A stretch of 64,000 nucleotides of DNA from Closterium sp. Naga37s-1 (taxonomy: Eukaryota; Streptophyta; Zygnematophyceae; Desmidiales; Closteriaceae). The translations under genes were made by a program, and so were the position numbers. Positions 11,127 to 20,094 of the stretch are shown here, piece by piece (the first letter of the stretch is position 1; each line of letters begins with the position of its first letter). Below the pieces are notes generated by a model. The model worked only from the letters and a program-made list of their open reading frames with translations. It was not told the origin of the DNA and made no database searches. The DNA is taken from the NCBI GenBank assembly GCA_947471745.1, contig CANJKZ010000172.1:2376501-2440500 (forward strand). The letters run 5' to 3'.

Positions 11127-14100
11127 ATGGCTGTTACTGCTGCTACGGCTGTTACTGCTGCTACGGCTGTTACTGCTGCTACTGCTGCTACTACTGCTCC
11201 TGCTGCTACTGACGGAGGCCAGATGCAGCTCCAGCGACGTCCGCGTGAGTCCCTCACGCCCCAGCAGCTGAGTGAGTGGTACGCTAGTTGGGGTTGTAGG
11301 GGTGGCCGCGCTGCTACTGCTGCTACTACTGCTACTGCTGCTACTGGCGGTGACCAGATGCAGCTCCAGCGACGTCCACGCGAGTCTCGCACGCCTCAGC
11401 AGCTTCGTGAGTGGTACGCTCAGAGTAGAGGGTCTCTCAGTTCTGTTCGCTGCTCTTACGTCATTCGCACTGGTGCTCGGACTGGTCAGCCTTGCGGGAC
11501 GCTTAGTCACACACAGTCCCGCTGCTTCGCCCGTCTGAGCGACGCCTGGCGTACCGAGTTTGGCGACGAGGCTGAGCTCCCCGATTGGGTGGAGCTGCTT
11601 GGGCAGAGAGTAGATATATTTGCTCTTGACTATGATGCTATTCTCACTGCCATGTATGCATTGCCTACTAGTGCTGACCGTGCCTGTTACCTGTGCGTAC
11701 CGCCTGACCCAGGTATAGAGCCTGCTGCTCAAGGTGCTGGTGAGGCTGCTGCTCTAGGTGCTAGTGCGTCTCCTGCTCTAGGTGCTGGTGAGGCTACGGC
11801 TCTAGGTGCTCGTGCGTCTCCTGCTCTGGGTGCTGGTGAGGCTGCTGCTCCAGGTGCTGGTGAGTCTGCCCTCTCTGGTACTTCGCCTGCTGCGACCTTG
11901 CACACCTTCACCCTTGACTCAGGAGCTTCCCGCTCCTTCTTTCGCGACTGCACCACACTCACGCCGCTTAGTCGGCCAGTTGCAGTCTCCCTAGCAGACC
12001 CCTCTGGGGGTCCAGTCCTTGCCCACTACTCCACGGTTCTGCCGTGTCCGGCCGCCCCGTCTGGCTTGCTGTCAGGTCTCTACCTCCCCTCGTTCTCTAA
12101 GAACTTGGTGAGTGGAGCTGACCTCCAGGATGGGGGGGTTGACCAGTTCACTCCTGCGCGTCAGCGAGTGACTCACTGTACGTGTGCTCGGACGGGCCGA
12201 CACCTGGCCACGTTTACCCGTGAGCCTGGCTCGAGCCTGTACACCCTGACCACTGAGTCCCCTCAGGTAGCTGCGTCTGCGTCTGCGTCAGGTCAGTTGT
12301 CGGCCCCCTGCTCGTGTCGCGCCTTGTCGCACCAGACCCTCCTTTGGCACCACCGCCTTGGTCACCCCTCGGTGCAGCGCCTTCGCAGCATGCACCGCCG
12401 TGTCCTTGTCTCTGGACTTCCCAGGGTTCTCCCTCCCCTCCCACCCTCGCCTGCTCCTCCCTGTCTTCCCTGTGTCGAGGGGCGGCAGCGCGCCGCTCCT
12501 CACTCCTCCTCGTTCCCTCCCACAGAGGCTCCCCTGCAGACTCTCCACCTGGACGTGTGGGGCCCAGCCCGCGTCCGTGGACAGGGCCACGAGCGGTACT
12601 TCCTGCTGGTCGTCGACGACTACACGCGTTACACCACGGTCTTCCCCTTGCGCACCAAGGGTGAGGTCCCTGATGTTTTGATCCCTTGGATCCGCGCTTC
12701 TCGTCTCCAGCTCCGCGAGCAGTTCGGGACGGAGTTTCCCGTTCTTCGTCTGCACTCTGACAGAGGTGGTGAGTTTTCCTCCGACCTCTTGGCAGCCTTC
12801 TGTGAGGAGCACGGCATCACCCAGTCGTTCACGCTTCCGGCCTCTCCGCAGCAGAATGGGGTTGCTGAGCGCCGCATTGGCTTGGTCATGGAGGTCGCTC
12901 GTACCTCCATGGTCCATGCGGCGGCCCCCCATTTTCTGTGGCCGTTTGCGGTCCGGTACGCCGCGCATCAGCTCAACCTCTGGCCCCGTGTCTCCTTGCC
13001 GGAGACCTCGCCCACACTGCTGTGGACGGGGAAGGTTGGCGATGCGTCGCGTTTCCGGGTCTGGGGTTCTGGTGACTTTGTCCGCGATACCACCGCGGAC
13101 AAGCTCTCCGCCCGCGCTGTTCCCTGTGTCTTCCTTGGCTTTGTCCCTGACGCGCCTGGTTGGCAGTTCTACCACCCCACCTCGCGCCGTGTCTTCCCCT
13201 CTCAGGACGTCACGTTCGACGAGTCGGTTCCCTTTTACCGTCTCTTCCCCTACCGCATTGCCCCTCTCCCCCCCCCGCCGCTCTTCCTCGCTCCAGGTGC
13301 TACCCAGGTAGACCCCCTCCCCGCTCCCGGTCCTGCTCCTTCAGGTGTGTCTCAGGTAGACCCTCCCCCTCTGGTTGAGGTCACTGGTGACTCAGGTGCT
13401 GCTGAGCGTGGTGCTGCTGCTGGGGGTGCTGAGCCTGGGGGTGCGGAGCCTGGGGGTGCTGAGCCTGGGGGTGCTGAGCCTGGGGGTGCGGAGCCTGGGG
13501 GTGCGGAGACTGGAGGTTCTGAGCCTGGGGGCGCTGAGGCGTCTGGTGAGCAGTCTCTCGGGAGCGGCCGTCTCCGTAGTCGCTCCGCTGGTGCCTCGCC
13601 GCTGCACTCTCGTCGTCGACTCCCTCTCTCTCCACAGCAGCTGTTTGAGTGGTACGCTGGCCGTCAGGGTCGCACTGCTGGAGCTAGGGGCCCTGCTGCG
13701 GGAGGCGCTGGAGCTGGTGACTCTGCCACTGGAGTTGTTTCTACTGGAGGGTCTGGAGCTGCTGAGGGTGCTGGAGCTGGAGGTTCTGGAGCTACTGGAG
13801 GTGCTGGCGCTGGTGGCGCTAGCGCTGGAGGTTCTGGAGCTGCTGAGGGTGCTGGCGCTGGAGGTTCGGGAGCTGCTGGAGGTACTGGCGCTGGTGGTGC
13901 TGGAGCTGGAGGTTCTGGAGCTGCTGAGGGTGCTGGCGCTGCGGGTTCTGAGTCTGCTGTTGCGCGGCTTCCTTGGAGTAGCCGCCTTCGTCCGCGTGTG
14001 CCTCTCACCTCGCAGCAGCTGCACGACTGGTACGGTCGCCGTCAGGGTCGCGCTTCTGGAGCTCGGGGCTCTGCCGCTGGAGGTACTTCTGCAGTCGTCA

Positions 14101-15446
14101 CTGGAGGTGGGAGTGGTGCTGGTCCCGGAGGTGCTCGTACTGGAGGTACTGGAGCTGCTGGGGCTGGAGGTGCTGAGTCTGAGGGTGCTGCTGCAGGAGG
14201 CATTGAGGCTGGAGACCCTGGGACTGGAGGTGCCGGTTCTGGGGGTGCTGCTGTTGGTGGAGCTGGTCCTGGAGGAGCTGGCGCTGAGGGTTCTGGAGCT
14301 GCTGGAGGTGCTGGCGCAGGTGGCCCTGGAGCTAGAGGTTTTGGTTCTGGGGGTGCTGCTGCTGGTGGAGCTGGTCCTGGAGGAGCTGGCGCTGCGGGTT
14401 CTGGAGTTGCTGGAGGTGCTGGGGGTGCTGGAGCTGCTGGTGCTGGTAGCCCTGCACAGCCGCGCCTGTTCTTCGCTCCACCGTCTTCGTCGTCTCAGCC
14501 ACCGCCTGACTCTGTGCTTCGCCAGGTTCTTAGTCTCCCTTCGTCTACTGGTCTTCCGTTACAGCCTGGCTCACAGCTACCTGCTCCTTCTCCTTACACT
14601 GAGCAGTCAGGGGGTCTTACTGAGCGTCGTGAGCCTGCGTCGCGTCCTGTTTCGCCTGTTCGGTCTGGTCGTTCCGGTCGCAGTGTCCCTCGTTCGCGTC
14701 AGCCGGCTGTCCCCGGCACCCGTCTTGTCGTCCGTCGTCCTTCCTCTCCTCCGCAGCGTGTTCCCCTGCCTTCCCCTCCTGCGTCTTCTCTACCTACCGT
14801 CTCTGAGCCTGAGTCTGACCGCACCCGTGCTGCTCACTCTACTGTCACGCGTCTGCTAGCCACTGTTGTCACTGACCCGTCGTTTGAGTCTGCTGCTACG
14901 TCTGCCTTGGTAGCTGAGCTAGTTGACTTTGCTGCTGCCTGTCGTCTAGACTTCGCCGCTAGTCTTGTTGCTGAGTCTGAGTCTGTCTGTCCTCCGTCCG
15001 TCGGGGGTGAGTGTGCTCTTGGCACGGACGTCCTTGAGGACAGGCAGGAGGAGTTTGAGTGCTTTGCCGCTGCTGTACCTCATCTCGTGTCCATGCTGCT
15101 TGCCCCTGAGGGAGACCCGGATGCTCCAGACATCCCGACCCCACGCTCTTACGCTGAGGCGATCGCGGGTGAGTACTCCTCTCAGTGGCAGACAGCCATG
15201 GATGCAGAGATGGCATCCTGGAAGTCCACAGGCACCTACGTCGACGAGGTTCCCCCTCCCGGGGCGAACATCGTCAGTGGCATGTGGATTTTCAGGGTGA
15301 AGCGGCCGCCAGGTTCTCCGCCTGTCTTCAAGGCTCGTTACGTTGCTCGAGGCTTCAGTCTGCGAGAGGGAGTAGACTTCTTCCAGACCTTCTCCCCTAC
15401 CCCGAAGATGACCACTCTTCGGGTGCTGCTGCACGTTGCCGCTTAG
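11127..15446 (+). pseudogene. Copia polyprotein of element I: zinc finger, protease, integrase, RT start
   Basis: 1439 codons. Residues 1-108 hold two copies of a module (MQLQRRPRES then PQQLxEWYA). Residues 109-137 form a Cys/His box (CSYVIRTGARTGQPCG...H...RCF) resembling a nucleocapsid finger. The protease motif DSGAS starts at residue 264. The GAG-pre-integrase HHCC region (LLWHHRLGHPSVQRL) leads into the integrase catalytic core: D about 476, D 545 (HSDRGGEF) and E 581, spaced as D-35-E. Residues 750-1110 are a very long Gly/Ala-rich linker that contains two further PQQL/SQQL-WY modules. RT begins at about 1350 (AMDAEMASWKSTGTYVDEVP). The frame ends at a TAG in HVAA-stop, where related elements have Gln (49930-50649 reads AAQRDYEL). 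There is no UBN2-type capsid domain. Confidence 0.9.
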
Positions 15447-16705
15447 CGTGACTACGAGCTTCACTCTCTTGACTTCAGCACAGCTTTCTTGCAGGGCAGT
15501 GTGCACGAGGAGATCTGCTGCGCCGCCCTCCTGGCTTCACTGGGTCGTTTCCTCCTGGTACCCAGTGGAGCCTCCGGCGGCCAGTCTACGGTCTCCGCCA
15601 GGCGCCACGTGAGTGGCACGACACACTGAGGACTACACTTGCGGCTCTTGGGTTCGCGCCCTCTACTGCTGACCCGTCGTTGTTTCTGCGCACCGACACT
15701 TCACGGCCGCCGTTCTACATCCTCGTGTACGTCGACGACTTGGTCTTTGCCACTGCTGACACTGAGGCTCTCGCCCACGTGAAGTCGGAGCCGCAAAAGA
15801 GACACACGTGCACAGACCTGGGTGAGCTGACAAGCTATCTTGGCTTGCGGATCACCCGGGACAGAGCACGCCGCACCATCACACTGACTCAGTCACACAT
15901 GGTGCAGCAGGTCCTTCAGCGCTTCGGCTTCACCTGGTCCTCGGCACAGGCCACTCCTCTGGCTACAGGTCACTCGCTCTCAGCTCCACCTTCGGACGAG
16001 TCCGTAGAGCCGAGTGGTCCTTACCCAGAGCTAGTTGGCTGCCTCATGTACCTGATGACTTGCACTCGTCCTGACCTCGCGTACCCTCTTGGTCTGCTGG
16101 CTCGCTACGTGGCTCCTGGTCGGCACCGACCTGAGCACATGGCTGCCGCTAAGAGGGTACTGCGCTACTTGTGCAGCACATCAGGCATAGGGCTAGTGCT
16201 TGGAGGGAAGAGCCCAGTTGTCCTCACTGGGCACTCAGACGCTTCTTGGGTTGACGACCAGACTACTCAGCAGTCGTCACAGGGTTACACCTTCAGCCTT
16301 GGCTCTGGTTCAGTTTCTTGGCGTTCTACACGCTCGTCTTCAGTTCTCAGCTCCAGTTGTGAGGCTGAGATCTACGCCACAGCCATGGCTGCACAGGAGT
16401 TACGCTGGCTCACCTACCTGCTGACCGACTTGGGAGAGCGGCCTCGTTCTCCTCCAGTGCTGTACGTCGACAACAAGGCTGCCATTGCCTTGTGTGAGGA
16501 GCACAGACTGGAGCACAGAACGAAGCACATCGCTCTGCGTTACTTCCTGGCTCGAGAGTTGCAGCAGCGTGGTCAGCTTCGCCTGCGTTACGTGGCCACT
16601 CGGGCCAACACTGCTGATATATTCACCAAGGCACTTTCGCCTGGTGATCATCAGCGCTTTTGTACCTTGCTGGGCCTTGTGCCCACGTTTCCTCACTTGC
16701 TGTAG
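15447..16705 (+). pseudogene. RT catalytic half and RNase H of element I
   Basis: Continuation of the polyprotein after the nonsense codon. A 1-nt deletion near 15515 (in the region matching HEEIWLRR of related copies) shifts the frame. From 15680 the frame is open for 341 codons: LVYVDDLVFA (RT active site), YLGLRITRDRARRTITLTQ, CLMYLMTCTRPDLAY (RT connection), then RNase H with GHSDASW, SSCEAEIYA, YVDNKAAIAL and RTKHIALRYF, ending at a stop at 16705. Copia order places RNase H last, as seen here. Confidence 0.9.
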
Positions 16706-16933
16706 ACTCTGCTTGTACTGTGATCTATATATCTATACCTACTTGCTTGCTCTGTTAGGTAGAGATCACTGTACTGCTGTTGTTGCATATATATCTCTGC
16801 ATGTGAACTAGCCTTGTGGCCCTTTGGTTGTGCTCAGCGTGTGTGGTGACGTTGTGATCCACCCTGAGCTTGCTTTGCCTCTCTTGACTGGTCTTGTGAC
16901 CCCTTGCTCTCCCCCACTTTGCCTATGGGGGTG
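16706..16933 (+). other. 3' untranslated tail of element I with hairpin at polypurine tract
   Basis: Non-coding tail ending next to the 3' LTR. It carries gatccaccctgagcttgc and ggtcttgtgacc, shared with the tails of elements A, F, H, J and the 4374 fragment. An inverted repeat CCCCCA (16911-16916) ... TGGGGG (16926-16931) lies two bases before the LTR and covers the short purine run that would prime plus-strand synthesis. Confidence 0.75.
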
Positions 16934-17064
16934 TGTCAGATTATGTATGCTATACATGCTTAGGCTGTAGTGGGGTAGCCAATATGGGGTACAACCCCTT
17001 CTAGGGTTTGATATTTGTACCCAACTCTTCCATAGTTCATCGATTCCTGCCTATACTTCTGACA
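16934..17064 (+). repeat. 3' LTR of copia element I
   Basis: 131 bp, TGTCAG...CTGACA, followed by the cactg target duplication and then by the rest of the J LTR into which the element inserted. Confidence 0.95.
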
Positions 17065-17115
17065 CACTGTAGCCTAGCCTATCTAACAATATATAGAAGA
17101 TATAAACATTTGACA

Positions 17116-18014
17116 CACCGCCATAGGCTAAGTGAGGGGCATCAAAACAACCAAGGGAAACAAAGGGTCATAATACCAGTCAAGAACAAGCATAAAAAAC
17201 AAAGCTCAGGGTGGCACTCAGAGTCACCACACACTCCGAGCACAAGCAAGTGGCCACAATGCCAGTTCAAGAGTTTACTAGTATATATAGAAGCACAACA
17301 AACAAAGCAAACAGCAAGTCTACAGCAACCGAGGCCTACCTCTGTCAAAGTATATGCATGTTATAGGCTGTGAGCGGTTGGAAGGGGCTGTGAGCGGTTG
17401 GAAGGGGCTGTGAGCGGCTGAAAAGGGGCTGTGGGCGGGTGGGAGGGGCTAGCTGGCGGTTAGCTGCTGGCGGCTAGCTGCTGCTGGCGGCTAGCTGCTG
17501 CTGGCGGCTAGCTGCTGATGGCGGCTAGTTTCTGGCGGTTAGCTGCTGGCGGTTAGCTGCTGGCGGCTAGTTGCTACTGGCGGCGAGCTGCTGGCGGCTA
17601 GCTGCTGACTAGCCGTGCTGCTGCAGTAGCACGCGCTGCTGCCTAGCCGTGCTGCTGCAGCAATGCACGCGCTGCTGCTGCAATGCAAGCGCTGCTGCTG
17701 CAATGCGCGTGCTGCAGTGGCGTGCGTGACTGCCGCTGGCTAACGCGCGCGCTGCTGCTGCTGGTGCGTGTGTGCCTGCTGCTTGCACGCGCGACTGTTG
17801 TCCCTTCTGGAGCGCGACGAAACGAGGGGCCAGCGGGGCCCTTTAAACGCGATAAAAAACGAGGCCCGCGGGGGCCTTTGAACGCGATGAAAACGAGGCC
17901 CGCGGGGGCCGTCCTACCAGTGACGAGACGGAGCCTAAGGGACGGGCGCCTCGGGACCGGCTAAGGGAGGGAGCGGAAGTGTGGGAGGGAGAAAAATTAC
18001 CTACTCTAATACCA
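17116..18014 (-). other. Internal region of non-autonomous element J
   Basis: No ORF of substance. Read on the minus strand: a short leader; several hundred bp of imperfect agcagctagccgccagc-type repeats (17440-17720); and a 3' tail (17116-17340) homologous to the tails of coding copia elements. The primer-binding site is at 18003-18014. Confidence 0.75.
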
Positions 18015-18165
18015 TCTTAAAATAGGCTAGGAAACTAGTGTCGGGAGAAATTTGTGAGTAAGGATGAACAAGGAGATACAAGTGTCAACCTAAAGTGTTG
18101 TACCCTTTAGAGGGCAACTCACTGTAGCCTATCTAACAATATACATAAGATATAAAAATTTGACA
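18015..18165 (-). repeat. 5' LTR of element J (right side)
   Basis: 151 bp, close copy of the interrupted left LTR at 9899-17115. Its inner boundary has tctt where the left copy has tgtc, suggesting decay of the terminal dinucleotide. The outer end (tttgaca) abuts the C-type LTR. Confidence 0.8.
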
Positions 18166-18264
18166 TTATAGTCTTAGTGATGTGTGTCATATGGGGTACA
18201 ACAGTTAGGGTTAGGTTTATGTACCCCAACCAACCTTAGTGACATCACAAGTCAGTTCTTGACA
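18166..18264 (+). repeat. Solo-type LTR of family C
   Basis: About 100 bp matching the 5' LTR at 38916-39023 (tcttagtgatgtgtgtcat, ggtacaacagttagggtta, ctcttgaca end). No primer-binding site follows. gtgtg at 18265-18269 pairs with gtgtg at 9894-9898, just outside element J, so the outermost target duplication brackets the whole nest. Confidence 0.75.
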
Positions 18265-18440
18265 GTGTGGAAGGAGAAAACTACACAATATCATTTTGAT
18301 AGTTGCTGCAAGCAAGTAACGTTTTCAATACTTATTAGATATTAGCGCAAGAGTGTTAAAATTATCGGCTGGCCCTTCTTGATTCACCCAATTCACTTAG
18401 CTTGCGCACGCATTTGTCTGGCGAGTTAAGTTGGACAGGG
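18265..18440. repeat. Segmental duplication copy A, right part
   Basis: Matches 38731-38915 (gtgtggaaggagaaa, agttgctgcaagcaa, gtctggcgagttaagtt), restoring the homology that the nested insertion interrupted. No gene seen. Confidence 0.85.
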
Positions 18441-18479
18441 CGCTTTAAGAGTCTCGACGTGTCGGTATTATGCTCACGT

Positions 18480-18557
18480 CTCAATCCAAAAGTTTGATGC
18501 GAACTTGGGGTCGCGGTCGCTGATGATCACAAATGGAATGTCATGCAGGCAAATGTC
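18480..18557 (-). pseudogene. Ty3/gypsy integrase relic
   Basis: 26 codons on the minus strand read HDIPFVIISDRDPKFASNFW with a short lead-in, the segment around the second catalytic Asp of Ty3/gypsy integrases (the ISDRDPKF motif). Open-frame homology stops on both sides. It is the only gypsy trace I see in the window. Confidence 0.75.
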
Positions 18558-18995
18558 AGAATAGGTGCCTTGGGCTTAGGAGCCATGGCTAGAGTAGCCT
18601 GAGTGGCGAGATGGCTTTGAGAGAGAAGAGGGGTTTGACTAACAACAATGTTACAAGATATAGGTGCAAGAGAAGGTGGCCAAGAGGGGTATACCACCAA
18701 CAATAGAAGTCTAATGTGATACTACACTAGCTAGTCTAATATGCAGTTACATGTAGAAATATAATTTCTAACAGCAAACAACGATTCAGATAAATCGCCG
18801 TAGAGCTTCTTTGGCGGTGATGGTCGTACAGTACGGCCCCATTGGCCTAAATCCACCAAGGAATAGCGGGGTTGACTATATTGAGGACGAAACACAGCGG
18901 AAGACTTTGGCGAAGAAAGTCTTACCGAAATAGGCAAAGAATTAATCGAGATGAGAATTGAATGATATTAGATAAATCATGCAAGCATTGGATAG
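18558..18995. other. Unassigned sequence
   Basis: No recognisable coding motif or repeat. A 68-codon minus-strand frame (18731-18937) has no supporting feature. Confidence 0.5.
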
Positions 18996-19373
18996 TGTCA
19001 GAGATCAGTATGGGAATGTCCGATAATCCTAGAGAAGGGTTACCGGCGCGTTCGCGTGGGGGGTTATAGACGCATTGACCCGCTACTTAAACAAGCCATC
19101 TTTATCACAGTGGTCTAGTGACCGAGATTCTGACATGGTATCAGAGCGAAGGTTTGGGTTCGAATCCTCATGTGTGCACATGCAGGCGCTGCCGACGCTG
19201 TGCCGTCTCCTCAAGAATCCCAGTGCGGAGAGGTGTCAGAGACGAGCACTAGAAATGCCCGGTAGTCCTAGGGAAGGGTTACAGGCGCGTTTGCCAGGGG
19301 GTTTATGGGCACGCTAATCCGCTACACAAACAAGCCCTTATATCCCAGTGGTCTAGTAACTGAGATTTTGACA
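18996..19373 (+). mobile_element. SMART/TRIM miniature LTR retrotransposon (378 bp)
   Basis: Two 140-bp direct repeats, 18996-19135 and 19234-19373, both starting TGTCAGAGA and ending TTCTGACA or TTTTGACA. They flank only 98 bp. A primer-binding site TGGTATCAGAGCGAAGG (19136 on) follows the first repeat and a purine run (agtgcggagagg) precedes the second. Target duplication gatag / gataa, 4 of 5 matching. There is no coding capacity. The structure and size are those of SMART elements, tiny copia-related retrotransposons that move using enzymes supplied in trans. The LTRs have diverged by many substitutions, so it is older than elements E, F and I. Confidence 0.9.
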
Positions 19374-19499
19374 GATAACGTACGAAGTAAAATGTTGAAA
19401 AGTACTTTGTGTGACACAGAAGTGGAATGCAAATAAAGTAGAGTGTGTTGAGATAGTGAGTTAGGCTTAGACTTAGGCCTGCCCTCAGATTGGTTTTGG
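19374..19499. other. Unassigned sequence
   Basis: Short AT-rich stretch after the SMART element. Nothing recognised. Confidence 0.4.
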
Positions 19500-20094
19500 G
19501 GCACCCTGATCAGCAAGGGTTCCTCAGATAGGTTTTGGGGCACATTGATCACCAGTGGGGCGGGGGCTGAGGGTGGACCAGCGAGGGGGGGTGCCAGAGT
19601 TCCCACGAGCGAACCACTCATCACTGAGTGCCTTGAAGCACGTGTTAGTTGCATGAGTGGTTTGGATGCAGCGTTGGCCTCGAGTAGGGCCATAGAGGGG
19701 AAGATACTGACAGGGTGGGAAGGTCGCTGCTGCACCACGACACACGCCACCGCGACCGCCAGAGCCGCCTCGCCCACCACCACGCCCGCCTCCACGCCCA
19801 CCCCCACGCCCGCCCTTGCTGCTGCTGTGCCGCTGCTGCGGTGGAGGAGGAATGGCGAAGGATTTCAGCTTCAGTGGTGATGATCCATTGTGCAACTTGA
19901 GCGCGAGTGTCATGCTTGGAGAGGAGCTGCATGCATGCTAGCTTGTGGGCATCGAAGGCAGGGGTGAGACCCTGGAGGAGGTGGCAGCAGATGACGGTGT
20001 CAGGGTAGACAACACCCAATGCTGCAAGGCGGCGAGCAAGGTCGAGGACGCGGCGGGCGCCGGCGGTCGAGTCCATGGTGAGGGACCCAGTCAT
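19500..20094 (-). pseudogene. Copia gag fragment, minus strand
   Basis: 19645-20094 reads a gag-like helical segment (LARRLAALGV, VICCHLLQGLTPAFDAHKLA, LLSKHDTRAQVAQWIITTEAEI) typical of the UBN2 region of plant copia gag. A shift of frame then gives an RGG-type Gly/Arg stretch (GGRGGGRGGGRGG). No zinc knuckle survives. It abuts a plus-strand RT fragment at about 20085 in head-to-head orientation, so the two halves cannot belong to one working element as arranged. Confidence 0.7.

Larger units (their letters stand above)
10008..17064 (+). mobile_element. Complete Ty1/copia element I (7057 bp) with 5-bp TSD
   Basis: Bounded by two 131-bp LTRs (TGTCAGATTATG...CTTCTGACA) that differ at two positions as I read them, which indicates recent insertion. 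The 5-bp target duplication cactg is perfect (10003-10007 and 17065-17069). A primer-binding site follows the 5' LTR and a short purine run precedes the 3' LTR. The internal order is leader repeats, zinc-finger-like box, protease, integrase, Gly/Ala-rich linker, RT, RNase H: copia order. It lacks the capsid-type gag seen at 39744-40650 and carries a nonsense codon and a 1-nt deletion in RT, so it is probably not autonomous. Confidence 0.95.
9899..18165 (-). mobile_element. Non-coding copia derivative J, split by a nested element
   Basis: Its left LTR (9899-10007 and 17070-17115, about 155 bp without the insert) starts TGTCAAAATAGG and ends CATTTGACA. The right LTR (18015-18165, 151 bp) is a close copy. 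On the minus strand the primer-binding site lies next to the right LTR (reverse complement of the bases just before 18015 reads TGGTATTAGAGTA). The internal region of about 0.9 kb has no gag or pol but keeps the 3' tail shared with coding copia elements. It therefore resembles a small LARD or large TRIM: mobilisable only by enzymes from other elements. The plus-strand element at 10008-17064 is inserted inside its left LTR. Confidence 0.85.

Noticed and set aside
13375-14859. 494-codon plus-strand Leu/Val-rich ORF overlapping the element I polyprotein
   Set aside because: Shadow of the Gly/Ala repeat region read in the next frame; no domain, and element F has the same kind of shadow.
19150-19170. 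Possible tRNA from the ggttcgaatcc word after the SMART primer-binding site
   Set aside because: Only a T-loop-like word is present; no cloverleaf can be drawn in the 98-bp interior.
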